From NCBI GenBank assembly GCA_964463485.1, contig CAYXDO010000037.1:1-64000 (forward strand): a stretch of DNA of 64,000 bases, given 5' to 3'. This stretch comes from CAYXDO01 sp964463485. GTDB lineage: Bacteria; Myxococcota; Kuafuiibacteriia; Kuafuiibacteriales; Kuafuiibacteriaceae. The notes below the pieces were generated by a model. That model saw only the letters and a program-made list of their open reading frames with translations, had not been told where the DNA came from and did not search any database. The number at the start of each line of letters is the position of its first letter. The stretch's first letter is position 1. Positions 35,601 to 44,151 of the stretch are shown piece after piece. The translations under genes were made by a program, and so were the position numbers.

Positions 35601-37748
35601 TCGGCCCCCTTCGACGACTGCAACACGGTCGTCGCCGACGGGTGCGAGTCTGATCTGTCTTCGAGCGTACTCACCTGCGGCAGCTGCACGATTTCGTGCG
35701 TAGTCTCGAACGGGACGCCGGCGTGTCTCGTGGGGCAGTGCGCGGTCGCGGCCTGCAACTTCCCGTTCGATGACTGCGACAATTTGTACACGACCGGCTG
35801 CGAGGCGAACACCTCGAGCAGCCTTTCGCACTGTGGCGGCTGCGACCAGCCCTGCGCGGTGGCGAACGGACAACCGACGTGCAACGCGGGTTCCTGCGAG
35901 ATTTCGAGCTGCACCGCCCCCTTCGACGACTGCAACGATTCGCCAGCAGACGGCTGCGAGACGAACCTCCAAACGAGCTCAGGCCATTGCGGCGTATGCG
36001 GCCGAGTATGCAACCTCGCCAACGCCACCTCGAGCTGCGCGGCCGGGACTTGCGAGGTCGACGCCTGCACGGCTCCGTACGACGACTGTAACGGGCTCGC
36101 CGTCGACGGTTGTGAGTCCAACCTGAGCTCCGACTTGGCGACTTGCGGAGCCTGCAATACGCCGTGCGCCCTAGAGTTCGCCTCCGAGGCGTGTGTGCTG
36201 GGTGCCTGTACTTTCCTTGCCTGTGAAGCTGGCCACGTGAACCTCGACGGCTTTGCAGGGAACGGGTGTGAGTATGCCTGCACTGCCGTTCCTGGAATCG
36301 ACGTGCCCGACACGGCGTTCGTGGACACCAACTGTGACGGCATCGACGGAGAGAAGAACCTGTCGATCTTCGTTTCGCCGCTCGGGAGTGACGGATCGTC
36401 GGGCTTCTTCGGGAGCCCGGTTCGAACCATCTCCCGCGGGATCGCGGCTGCGCAGTCTTCGGGCCGGGCGGTCATTTTGGTGGCGGCCGGTCTTTATGAC
36501 GGCACGGTGACGGTGGCGAACGGAGTCAGCATCTACGGTGGGTATGATCCGACGACGTGGGCGCGCAGCTACGCCAACGTGTCTCTGGTAACGGTTTCGG
36601 GAGGCACGGCGCACGCCATCGGGATGAGAGTCGAGAACGTGACTCTGCCGACGACGATCGACGGGCTGTGGGTGACGGTCACGGCGAATACGGTGGCTTC
36701 GGGCTCCAACTACGGAGTGTACGTTCGAAACTCGAACGCGAGCGTCACACTCAGGCGGCTGACTGTGAGTATTGGGACGGCTGGCGCGGGCGCGAATGGC
36801 TCGGGCGGATCCGTTGGCGCGACGGGTTCGGCCGGGAGCATCGGGCTCACTGGGTGCGATGGGTGCTCGAACGATGGTCTCGGAGGGTCTGGGGGCACGA
36901 GCGCCTGCGGACGAACGGGCGGGCGCGGGGGCGATGGTGGGTATGACAACGCCAATGGCGCGGGAGGCGCGACGGCGCCCTCCGGAGGAGGCGGCGGCAA
37001 TGGCGGCCTCGGCGCAGAGGTGTGCAACTCAGGATCTTGCTCGAGCTGTGGAGGTCGAAAGGGGGGCGGCTTCGGCGTGGCAGGCTCGAGCGGCTCTAGT
37101 GGCTCGACTGGGTCGAACGGATCGGGCGGAGCAGCGTTCGGTTCTCTGCTGAGCGGGTTGTATTCGGCTTCGACCGGCGGCGCGGGAGCCTCGGGGGCCG
37201 ACGGGACCGGGGGTGGCGGCGGCGGCGCGGGAGGTGGCGGCGCAGACGACTGCTTCGAGGATCTCTTCGTATGCGTCGACATCGGCAACCCATGCAACTC
37301 AGACCGAGGGGGTGGCGGCGGGGGTGGCGGAGCCGGCGGCTGCGGAGGAACGGCCGGCACTGCGGGTCAGGGCGGCGGCGGCGCGTTCGGCATGTTCGTC
37401 TTGGACTCATCTCCTCGGATTTCGACGGTCACACTGAACGTCGGGCGCGGAGGCGCGGGCGGAAGCGGAGGCGCGGGCGCAAGCGGAGGCGCGGGCGGCG
37501 CGGGCGGCGCCGGTGGGTTTGGGCCGGACGACGGAGGTGACGGAGCCGTTGGCGGCGTAGGCGGGGCGGGCGGCCGAGGTGGACATGCCGGAGGTGGAGG
37601 GGGCGGTCCGAGTCTCGGTGTCTACCGCGCCGGGACCTCGAACCCAACCATCGACGCCGACAACATCATCACGGTCACCGGCGGCGGCGCAGGTGGCGCG
37701 AGCTCGGGCAACCCGGGAGCGACGGGGACGAGCGCGACGATTCTCTGA
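32613..37748 (+). CDS. Giant surface lipoprotein: ASH-like domains, MopE motifs, cysteine repeats, Gly-rich tail
   Basis: A 1711-aa secreted lipoprotein starting at GTG, with the signal peptide MRFSAVALTVAFFGLAC. Residues about 65-645 contain five choice-of-anchor-D/ASH-like beta-sandwiches, each opening with a motif such as INFGAFSLG, IDLGDIFVG or IDFGPVYRG. Two MopE-type metal-binding motifs, CNSADDDCNGDFDEGF (678) and CNELDDDCDGRLDNGF (738), follow. Nine 52-residue repeats with eight cysteines each span residues 761-1228. Residues about 1250-1390 look like a DUF1565/parallel beta-helix segment, and about 1390-1665 is extremely Gly-rich. Disulfide-rich extracellular function is likely. It lies 124 nt after the exopolysaccharide operon and may be a matrix or adhesion protein; no enzyme motif is seen. 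Confidence 0.88.
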   Translation: MRFSAVALTVAFFGLACSDAEQPASLNPTLDASTVLCAEGCPEGMRCNGGVCEPASAPDAGVLRGQAVVEPSEINFGAFSLGVAVEVTLVVSNRGSGELQVLAMEIESNAQGELEVVLGEALPRTLASGDSVAARIRYKASDGIEDHDRLRVITDDPERPIVVVPLIAEYKGVADVRVSATLGGPPLASVDLGSVSTGTERTVRVLLANAGTGNSLLEVTSADVVPGRVFSVGTAPALPALLNRTRPEVACGTAAECPSPAVSCTDGVCLDGAGVPLDHVALDVKFRPAQASAYEETLELESSDPDGSPLIVRLLGRGIEAALTVSPDPIDLGDIFVGYPKSLEVTVGNAGTDVLRISAIELVDASLVELSAPSLPLEITPSTQLPLSLSAPATSAGKIAGTLRITASGSTRDVPIFGRVQPPPRVVTSTGSVDFAEVHVFRTPGSETRTITVRNEGGSPLIFSAVGLAASSSSDFALAPGAPAQLLPGESAELTITYSPMAIGPDAGSLELVTNDPARALAAVTLRGEGTDPTAFLFKSTIPPLPASPIDFGPVYRGALPEPITLSVQNTGTGHLLLSDVRLTLGSSPDFVVEVPALPRSLSQGETIEVVVRYSPAVVGSDTGAIQILSNDRDSSPQTVAVTGSGTNCLVPNTWDEDEDPSNGCEYFCVYASSVERCNSADDDCNGDFDEGFGLGDPCDGQGQCGAGVLECSTSDNTRSVCSTERDQSADQSVAESCNELDDDCDGRLDNGFDLLTDRVNCGECGIACTASNGTPECFGGQCRVAACAAPFDDCNRVYADGCEANLLTDVGTCGTCDIVCAVSHGTPACASGSCRVATCDDGFFDCNGQYPDGCEANLVSDIATCGSCTTVCSVSHGAPVCNARVCGIGGCVEPWDDCNSAYVDGCETNTDSTPSHCGGCGNPCSVTNGSPACVAGLCEIATCVAPFDDCNTTYADGCETNTRTTVNHCGACGQPCLTPNGTPACLAGDCEIAACSAPFDDCNTVVADGCESDLSSSVLTCGSCTISCVVSNGTPACLVGQCAVAACNFPFDDCDNLYTTGCEANTSSSLSHCGGCDQPCAVANGQPTCNAGSCEISSCTAPFDDCNDSPADGCETNLQTSSGHCGVCGRVCNLANATSSCAAGTCEVDACTAPYDDCNGLAVDGCESNLSSDLATCGACNTPCALEFASEACVLGACTFLACEAGHVNLDGFAGNGCEYACTAVPGIDVPDTAFVDTNCDGIDGEKNLSIFVSPLGSDGSSGFFGSPVRTISRGIAAAQSSGRAVILVAAGLYDGTVTVANGVSIYGGYDPTTWARSYANVSLVTVSGGTAHAIGMRVENVTLPTTIDGLWVTVTANTVASGSNYGVYVRNSNASVTLRRLTVSIGTAGAGANGSGGSVGATGSAGSIGLTGCDGCSNDGLGGSGGTSACGRTGGRGGDGGYDNANGAGGATAPSGGGGGNGGLGAEVCNSGSCSSCGGRKGGGFGVAGSSGSSGSTGSNGSGGAAFGSLLSGLYSASTGGAGASGADGTGGGGGGAGGGGADDCFEDLFVCVDIGNPCNSDRGGGGGGGGAGGCGGTAGTAGQGGGGAFGMFVLDSSPRISTVTLNVGRGGAGGSGGAGASGGAGGAGGAGGFGPDDGGDGAVGGVGGAGGRGGHAGGGGGGPSLGVYRAGTSNPTIDADNIITVTGGGAGGASSGNPGATGTSATIL
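34893..36296 (+). repeat. Nine tandem 156-bp repeats (52-aa, eight cysteines each)
   Basis: An in-frame array inside the giant lipoprotein gene. The consensus is CGxCxxxC, then NGTPAC, then GxCEIAxC, then PFDDCN, then DGCExN, with Cys at repeat positions 2, 5, 9, 18, 23, 28, 35 and 43. All copies keep the same 52-codon period. The last copy is degenerate in its second half, where PFDDCN is lost. The copies differ at the DNA level, so this is an old expansion rather than a recent slippage array. Confidence 0.9.
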
Positions 37749-38296
37749 AACGTCGAGCTTTGCGGTCACGAGCACAGACGACGGGTGCACGACCGACCCG
37801 CGGCGATTCAGTTCGACCTCCGCATGAACCACGGAGAGCACAGAGAAGGAACACGGAGGGCACGAAGGACTTTTCTCCAGAAATCCTCTGTGTTCTCCGC
37901 GTTCCTGCGCTGTGTCCTCTGTGGTTTGTCCAGCGCCGAGCGATGATGGTCGACATGTCGCGCAACTTGGTCGTGCCGACTACGAGTACGCGTCGGGCCA
38001 CCGACCTTCGCGATGGGCGCGTGCGTTTTTTTCCGGTAGCTCGTCGGGCTCGCGACCGACTTGATCCACTCTGAAGATCGGCAGCAGCGAGAACGAGCTT
38101 GCAATCGCGCTCGTTTGACGCCAGAGTGTGGGTGCTATGTCCTGCCTGTTCATGAGTCGACGGCCCCACTCATAACGTCCGTTTGCGGACGCCGTCCGCT
38201 TTCACCCTAAGTCATCGTCTCGAGGGACCGAGCAACCGGTTCGCTCGATGGAGTCGCGCTCGCTGCGATAGCGGCGGCGCTCTTTTGGGGAGATTC
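37749..38296. other. Intergenic region holding a long inverted repeat
   Basis: There are 548 bp with no convincing gene. The main element is the imperfect inverted repeat at 37827-37926, annotated separately. Between it and the AAA+ gene I see only a small stem (GTCCG-TTTG-CGGAC, 38177-38190). TGGGGAGA before the ATG at 38297 is the ribosome-binding site. Confidence 0.5.
37827..37926. repeat. Imperfect 100-bp inverted repeat, dispersed-repeat type
   Basis: Two 43-nt arms (37827-37869 and 37884-37926) match at 33 of 43 positions around a 14-nt loop. The arms begin AACCACGGAGAGCACAGAG and end CTGTGTCCTCTGTGGTT. Eight of the ten mismatches become G-U pairs in RNA, so the transcript could fold into one long hairpin. 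The CCACRGAG / CTCYGTGG wording is like intergenic repeats scattered in many deltaproteobacterial and planctomycete genomes. It may be a non-autonomous mobile or REP-like element. Confidence 0.75.
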
Positions 38297-40420
38297 ATGA
38301 CTTCTTTGAAACTCGCGCGTCTCGGCCCGTTCGAGGCGCCCGTACATGACTACGTTCGCAACCTGCTCATTGGGACCGAGCTCCCGCAGCTCATTCGGGA
38401 CAAGCAGCCGCCGCATGGGTCGGTCGACGTGATCTTGTCGGCGGTAGGTGGGGATCCGTCGAAGCCGAAACACCGGTTGTCACTGGGTCGCCGGATCGAG
38501 CGATTCCTCGAAGGCCAGCCTGAGGCAAAGCAACCCGCGGCTCCGGACTCTCCGGTGCTGGAGAACCTTCTGACGCTATCCCAAGCTCTGGGCCTGGAGT
38601 CAGAGGCGCGCGCGATGCTCCAGTGGGTCGCCGCGTTCCACGCCGACCGTCGGCTCGCGAGGCTGCTTCAGACCTTTGGCGACCTTCAGCTGAGTGACAC
38701 GCTCCGAGTCATCTCGTCCGGGCTGGCCAGCTCGACGACGTCGACACGCCGAGCGCTCTCGGAGCTGGTCAAGGCCGGGCTCATTCGTCACTACGAGCGC
38801 TCGACGTCGATCGACTTCGCGATCCATCTCGACTCGCGGCTGTTGGACGCTCTGCTCGTCGCGAACCTCGATCACGGACAGCTCGTCGAGTCCTTTCTGC
38901 CGAGCGCCGATCCTCCGACTCTCGAGGCTAGCGACTATGCGGACCACTCCGAGCCGCTAGGTCTGGCGAGGGAGTTGCTGCGAGCGACGATTCGGGAGCG
39001 GCGTGCTGGAACCAACCTGCTGCTCCACGGACCCACTGGCACAGGCAAGACTCAGCTCGCGCGGCTTCTGGCGAAGGAGGTGGGTTGTCCGCTCTTCATT
39101 GCAGGCGGAGCAGACGAGGACGGGGAGTCGCCGGGTCCCTGGGAGCGCCTGAGCTCTCTGTTGCTGGGTCAGCGTCTGATCGGGACGGAAGGGATCCTCT
39201 TGTTCGACGAGCTCGAGGATTTGTTCGAAGACGACCGCCCAGTGATGTCGAAGCTCTGGTTCAATCGAATCCTGGAGTCGAACGTGACTCCGACCATTTG
39301 GATCACCAACGAAGTGAGCGACATCGATCGGGCGTTCTTGAGGAGGTTCACGTTCGCGATCGAGCTGCCGGAGTCATCGGCTCGGCGGAGGGCGCGGGCG
39401 TTGGTTCGTCATCTCGGCGAAGATCACGACTTATCGCCTCGAGACATCGAGCGACTCTCGACAGACTACCGGGCGTCGCCCGCGCAGATCGCGAGCGCGG
39501 TGAGCGCGTCTCGGCTCGTCGGGAGCAGGCCGACGGTGGGCACGATCGAACGGATCCTCGGTCCCATCGAGAAGTTGATTCACGGAGCGGAGGTCGCGTC
39601 TGCGCGCGTCGAATCGAAGAGCCCCTATCGTGTCGACGTGTTGAACGCGTCGGAGGACGTGTCGGCGCTGGCGGACGCGTTGGAGCGCTACTCAGCTGGG
39701 CGTGGCACGGGAATCTCGTTGTGTATCCACGGCCCGCCAGGGACCGGCAAGTCCGAGCTCGCTCGGTACTTTGCGTCGAGGATGCACCGCCGCGTGGTCG
39801 AACGAAGGGCGTCGGACCTGGTGAGCAAGTGGGTGGGTGAGACCGAGAGCAACATCGCGCGCGCCTTTCGCGAGGCGGAGGACGACGGAGTGATGTTGTT
39901 GTTCGACGAAGCAGACTCGTTTCTGCGAGACCGCAGGAACGCCGTGCGATCCTTCGAGGTCACCGCGGTGAATGAGTTGCTGCAGCAGATCGAGCACTTC
40001 AAGGGCGTCGTCGCGTTCACCACCAACCTGTGGAAGGAGATCGACCCAGCGGCCTTGCGCAGGTTCGTGTTCAAGGTCGAGCTGAGATATTCGCTCCCAA
40101 CTCAGGCCGTCGAGCTCTTTCGCAGCAGCTTTGCCGAGGTGATCGACGCGGCGAAGGGTGAGCTCGAGAGCTCGGAGCTCGAAGCCGCTTTGCGGGGCCT
40201 GGAGCTCGGGCCGGGAGACTTCGGCGCGGTCCGGCGGAAGCTCGTGACGCTCGGGGAGCGTCGCTCCCCGAGCGAGCTGATCGCTCAGCTTCGAGCAGAG
40301 GTCGAGGCGCGAGGGACGAAGCCGCGCCCGATCGGGTTCGCTCAATCGGGTTCGCGCAATACCGGGTCCCCAGAAGCTCGTGACCCTGCCGAAACCACAG
40401 GGACCTCGCCGCGTCGCTAG
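38297..40420 (+). CDS. Tandem AAA+ ATPase (707 aa)
   Basis: A cytoplasmic protein with two AAA+ modules. D1 (about 235-410) has Walker A HGPTGTGKTQ and Walker B ILLFDELEDLF. D2 (about 470-640) has HGPPGTGKSE, VMLLFDEADSFL and the pore-loop-like SKWVGETESN typical of classic AAA proteins, plus TTNLWKEIDPAALRRF (Sensor 1/Arg finger). The first 230 residues contain a winged-helix-like stretch (SSTTSTRRALSELVKAGLIRHYE) and match no domain I can name. It is probably an unfoldase or remodelling ATPase. The start has TGGGGAGA upstream. It stands alone after the inverted repeat. The basic C-terminal tail (about 680-707) looks disordered. Confidence 0.88.
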   Translation: MTSLKLARLGPFEAPVHDYVRNLLIGTELPQLIRDKQPPHGSVDVILSAVGGDPSKPKHRLSLGRRIERFLEGQPEAKQPAAPDSPVLENLLTLSQALGLESEARAMLQWVAAFHADRRLARLLQTFGDLQLSDTLRVISSGLASSTTSTRRALSELVKAGLIRHYERSTSIDFAIHLDSRLLDALLVANLDHGQLVESFLPSADPPTLEASDYADHSEPLGLARELLRATIRERRAGTNLLLHGPTGTGKTQLARLLAKEVGCPLFIAGGADEDGESPGPWERLSSLLLGQRLIGTEGILLFDELEDLFEDDRPVMSKLWFNRILESNVTPTIWITNEVSDIDRAFLRRFTFAIELPESSARRRARALVRHLGEDHDLSPRDIERLSTDYRASPAQIASAVSASRLVGSRPTVGTIERILGPIEKLIHGAEVASARVESKSPYRVDVLNASEDVSALADALERYSAGRGTGISLCIHGPPGTGKSELARYFASRMHRRVVERRASDLVSKWVGETESNIARAFREAEDDGVMLLFDEADSFLRDRRNAVRSFEVTAVNELLQQIEHFKGVVAFTTNLWKEIDPAALRRFVFKVELRYSLPTQAVELFRSSFAEVIDAAKGELESSELEAALRGLELGPGDFGAVRRKLVTLGERRSPSELIAQLRAEVEARGTKPRPIGFAQSGSRNTGSPEARDPAETTGTSPRR

Positions 40421-40446
40421 GAGTATTCACGCCGCGTCCGTGTTAG

Positions 40447-43377
40447 ATGGGTGCGGTGCGATACGTCTGGATACTCTGCCTTCCAGCGATAGGCGTGACC
40501 GGCTGCAAGCGGGAGAGCTGTGTTGGGCAAGACCGAACGTGCGAGCTCGGTCCGGTGTGCCCGAACCTCGAGCCCGTGTGCGGCCCGACAGGACGGAGCC
40601 CTGGATTCACGCGCGCCCGCCGTCTCACAGCGGCGGAGATCTCGGTGGGACCGGACGCCCTCGGCGCGGTGGGTGACTTTGCGCTCGAGAACGATCGCGT
40701 GCGCGCCGTAGTCGACGCCATCGATCATCCGCATCACCTTGCGGCCCACGGTGGAGCGCTCATCGACCTGGAGCTTCCCGGGATCGCCGAGGATGGTCTC
40801 AACGTGGTCCTTCAGGCGACTGGGTTGCTCCCGAAAGACGCGGTGACTTACACCTCGGCGTGGATCGTGGAGTCGAGAGGGGCGTCGGCCATCGAGCTTC
40901 GGGGTCACCTCGACGGAGACGAGGAGGAGTCTGTGGCTACTCGGTACGAAATTCGACCTTGTGAGTCTGGGATTCGGGTCAAGACCGAGATCGTGAATCT
41001 CGGAAAGGATCCTGAAGTGTGGACGGTGACGGACGGGTGGTTCTGGGGCGCGAGGAGCCTCGAGCCCTTCGTACCCAAGCCCGACCGAGGCTTCGTCCAT
41101 CCGTCGTTTGGCTTGACCGACATCGACTCTGTCTTCACGGACTCGGACTTCGTGGCGGCGACGCCGGAAGTCTCCGACGCAGCCAGTTACGCCATCGTCG
41201 CCTGCGACCGGACTCAGCTTTCCGGTTTTCACAGCGACAAGGTTTCGGCGGTCGGGAGCCCACGTCGAATCGTGATGCCTGGGGACAGGGTCGTGTTGGA
41301 GCGGTTCATTGCGGTTGCGCCAGGAGGACGGTCGATCGCGCCCGCGGTGGACCTGGCGCTCGACGCTCGGGGCAAACTCTTCGACGAGCGCCTTCGGACC
41401 GTCACCGGACTGCTCCTGCGCGCGGATGGGGCTCCGGCGTCCCTGGTGACTGGTACGGTTCGAATCTCCGAAATCGGGGAAGACGGGCGGACTCCATGGA
41501 CTCACGTGCGGCCCGATTCCGACGGACGATTCATCGCGAGCGTCCCTTCCGGCAAGGCCCTGGTGGCGGAGGCTCAGGCGTTCGGCAAGACGCTGAGCGA
41601 AGTCCCGATTCCCGCTGGGGAGAACGCGTTCGACCTCGGCACGCTGACTCTTCCGGCCGCTGCCCGCGTCGACCTCCGCGTGCTCGTCGACGACGTAGAG
41701 GACCACGCCCTGGCCTTCTTCGTACCTGCTGACGAAGACACCGAGGCCCAGGGCTCGAAGTTGTTCGGCGCGGTATCGACACGTTGCGCGCCGTTGTTGG
41801 GTCCACCGAACGGACCGAGCCCGGCCTGCAATCGAGTCTTGGTCCGCGGCCTCACGTCCGTAGTCGTCCCGCCCGGAAAGTATCGAGTTCTTGCGACCGG
41901 CGGGCCCTTCGCGACCATCGACGAGTCGGAGCTCGCCGTCTCATCGGGTGAGACTTCCGTCGTCGAGCTGAGTATCCAGCGGCTGGCGCTCGGAGCTCGG
42001 CCCTTCCTGTCGGCAGATTTTCACGTACACGGAGCGCGATCCTTCGACTCGTCGATCCCGGACCGCGACCGGGTGGCGTCCTTTCTGGCCGCAGATCTCG
42101 ACGTTCTCATCGCGACGGACCACGACGTGGTCACCGACTACTCGGAGTCGCTCCGAGCTCTGGACGGACAGGACCAGCTCCGGTTGATCTCCGGGGTGGA
42201 GACCACTGCGCTGGTGCTATTCGACCTGGTCAAAGACGAGGCAGTTCCCAAAGTCATCGGTCACTATAACTTCTGGCCGGTTCAGGTCGATCCAACCGGG
42301 CCGTGGCGTGGGAGTCTGTTCGACGAGAGGATGGAGCCAGGGGCGCTCTTCGAAGAGTTTCGTTCCTCGAAGATCGGCGCAGCCGGAGTCATTCAACTCA
42401 ACCACCCGTACGCAGAAGCCGAGTTTGGGAGGGACCTCGGCTTTCCGAAGGCGATCGGCCTCGACGCCCGGCGCCCGCTCGACGAGGACGCCGAGGACAA
42501 ACGTCAACTCACTCGAGCGCCGCCTGGCCGCTCGGTGTCGAACCTCGCCTATGACGCGCAGGAAGTCATGAATGGGAGCGACAACGGCGCGCTTCAGGCG
42601 TATCGCGCCTTTTGGTTCTATTTGCTCAACGAAGGTGTGGTCAGGGCAGGCACGGGTAACTCGGACTCTCACGGGCTCACCGACAATCTCGTCGGAACGC
42701 CTCGAACGCTGGTCTGGACCGCGACGAGCAAGGAGAGCTTCGACCTGTTTGCGTTCAACGCGGCCGTGAAGGCCGGGCAGATGATAGGGACCAACGGTCC
42801 GATCATCGAGGCGGTGATTTCTTCCCCGACGTCGTCGAGGACCCCTTCTCTTCAGGCTTTCATCCCCGATCCGAACGCCCAGCTGTCAATCACCGTTTCC
42901 GCCGCGCCATGGGTTCCGATCGACGAGGTTCGTGTGATCGTGAACGGCAGCGTCGCGCGCCTGTTGACGAGCGAGCTCACTCACCCGGTCGATCCGCTCG
43001 GTCGCGAGGGTCTGGTTCGATACTCCGGTTCGATACCGCTGAGCTCGATCCTCCCTTCGGCAGGGGACGCTTGGATCGTGGTGGAGGCGGGCTCAGCCAT
43101 ACCGATGGCCGGTGACTTGGATTGCGACGGGATTCCGGACACCGGAGACAACGACGGGAACGCGGTCGTGGACTGGCGCGATGCAGACGATAACGACGAC
43201 GAGCCCGACCCTTGCGAGGGCGACACCGGACCGCTGGCGACAGCGCCTCATCCCAGGGACGCGGGCGACCCTCTCTCGAAATTTCAGGCCGTCACGCCCA
43301 GGAGCTACCCATTCGGCTTCACGAACCCGTTCATCATCGACAGGAACGGGGATGGGTTCGAAGGGGCCAGCCGATGA
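40447..43377 (+). CDS. PHP-domain metallohydrolase lipoprotein (CehA/McbA-like)
   Basis: A 976-aa secreted lipoprotein: signal MGAVRYVWILCLPAIGVTGC with a lipobox, then a Cys-rich linker. Residues about 50-500 are beta-rich. The PHP-type phosphoesterase domain (about 520-780) shows FHVHGARSFD (H526, H528), LIATDHDVVTDY, SGVETTALV, IQLNHPYA and TGNSDSHGLTDN, the expected metal ligands. CehA/McbA relatives hydrolyse esters such as carbamates, but the natural substrate here is unknown. The C-terminus has DxDGIPDTGDNDGN calcium-like loops. Its stop is 4 nt inside the next gene, so the two are coupled and probably exported together. Confidence 0.82.
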   Translation: MGAVRYVWILCLPAIGVTGCKRESCVGQDRTCELGPVCPNLEPVCGPTGRSPGFTRARRLTAAEISVGPDALGAVGDFALENDRVRAVVDAIDHPHHLAAHGGALIDLELPGIAEDGLNVVLQATGLLPKDAVTYTSAWIVESRGASAIELRGHLDGDEEESVATRYEIRPCESGIRVKTEIVNLGKDPEVWTVTDGWFWGARSLEPFVPKPDRGFVHPSFGLTDIDSVFTDSDFVAATPEVSDAASYAIVACDRTQLSGFHSDKVSAVGSPRRIVMPGDRVVLERFIAVAPGGRSIAPAVDLALDARGKLFDERLRTVTGLLLRADGAPASLVTGTVRISEIGEDGRTPWTHVRPDSDGRFIASVPSGKALVAEAQAFGKTLSEVPIPAGENAFDLGTLTLPAAARVDLRVLVDDVEDHALAFFVPADEDTEAQGSKLFGAVSTRCAPLLGPPNGPSPACNRVLVRGLTSVVVPPGKYRVLATGGPFATIDESELAVSSGETSVVELSIQRLALGARPFLSADFHVHGARSFDSSIPDRDRVASFLAADLDVLIATDHDVVTDYSESLRALDGQDQLRLISGVETTALVLFDLVKDEAVPKVIGHYNFWPVQVDPTGPWRGSLFDERMEPGALFEEFRSSKIGAAGVIQLNHPYAEAEFGRDLGFPKAIGLDARRPLDEDAEDKRQLTRAPPGRSVSNLAYDAQEVMNGSDNGALQAYRAFWFYLLNEGVVRAGTGNSDSHGLTDNLVGTPRTLVWTATSKESFDLFAFNAAVKAGQMIGTNGPIIEAVISSPTSSRTPSLQAFIPDPNAQLSITVSAAPWVPIDEVRVIVNGSVARLLTSELTHPVDPLGREGLVRYSGSIPLSSILPSAGDAWIVVEAGSAIPMAGDLDCDGIPDTGDNDGNAVVDWRDADDNDDEPDPCEGDTGPLATAPHPRDAGDPLSKFQAVTPRSYPFGFTNPFIIDRNGDGFEGASR

Positions 43378-44147
43378 GCCCTCTGCTGATGCTGGTGATC
43401 TCGGCGACTCCGTGCGAGCTCGGGACCTTCCCGTCCATCGGCTTTCTCGACGGGGGGCTCGGAGAGTCAGCCCCGACGTGCCCGACCAGCGCGCTGTCCT
43501 TCGGGGCAGGCGGCCATTTGCTCGCGGACACCGATCATTTCTATGGCAACGTCCGCGCCTTCGGCCGACTCGGGGGACGCTACGCAGTTTCCGACCGAGC
43601 CGCGGTATTCGCCGAGCTGGAGCTCATTCGGTGGCAGACGGTGATCTCGTCGGTATCGGCGAGCCACCTCGGGGTCGGATTTCTCGGGGTCGGCGGGACC
43701 TTCGCACTCCGCAAAGCGGATACTCATCGCATCTCGTTCGTGGGCCGAGTCGTGCTTCCGACGGCGATCGGACTCTATGAGGAGGCCGTGCCATTTTCGG
43801 GAGACGTTTCCGGCGAGTACCAGCGGACACTCGGTTCCGGATTCGGGACGCACGCGCGACTCGGCGTGCTTGGCAGCTTCGTCGTTTCCCACGGCCCGGC
43901 GTTCCCGCGGGCTGGCTTGATCGCTGGGCTCGGGATGAGTTGGAGCTTCGTGTCGTTCATGAGCGCGGCAGTCGACGTCACCTCCTCGTTTGGGTACAGC
44001 GATCCGGTAGATCACGTCGCCGCAGCCTTGGCGCTTCGCCTCGACTTCGGCTCGGACGATCAACTCGAGCTCGCAGCGGCGAGCCCGTTCGCCGGCGCGG
44101 AGCGCGAGGTGGTGGCCGCGACCTTGCGCTACACTCATCGGATGTGA
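43374..44147 (+). CDS. Putative secreted beta-barrel/outer-membrane protein
   Basis: A 257-aa protein with a short hydrophobic start (MSPLLMLVISATP). The body of alternating Gly/aromatic strands (VRAFGRLGGRYAVSDRAAVFAELELI, SHLGVGFLGVGGTFAL, THARLGVLGSFVV, VAATLRYTHRM) looks like an outer-membrane beta-barrel, including a terminal aromatic-rich strand. No named family is recognised. ATGA coupling to the PHP-domain lipoprotein suggests a shared envelope role. It ends 4 nt before the dipeptidase gene. Confidence 0.6.
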   Translation: MSPLLMLVISATPCELGTFPSIGFLDGGLGESAPTCPTSALSFGAGGHLLADTDHFYGNVRAFGRLGGRYAVSDRAAVFAELELIRWQTVISSVSASHLGVGFLGVGGTFALRKADTHRISFVGRVVLPTAIGLYEEAVPFSGDVSGEYQRTLGSGFGTHARLGVLGSFVVSHGPAFPRAGLIAGLGMSWSFVSFMSAAVDVTSSFGYSDPVDHVAAALALRLDFGSDDQLELAAASPFAGAEREVVAATLRYTHRM

Positions 44148-44151
44148 AGCC

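Noticed and set aside
33255..35972. 905-aa open frame on the minus strand
   Set aside because: It is antisense to the giant lipoprotein gene. Its composition is Arg/Val/Ala-rich with no domain, and the repeats simply mirror the coding array on the other strand.
36710..37360. Proline-rich minus-strand frame
   Set aside because: It arises only from the reverse complement of the Gly-rich codons of the giant lipoprotein.
37021..37600. GC-rich direct repeats considered as CRISPR or minisatellite
   Set aside because: They are in-frame Gly-Gly-Xaa codons of the lipoprotein tail with irregular spacing and no spacer structure.
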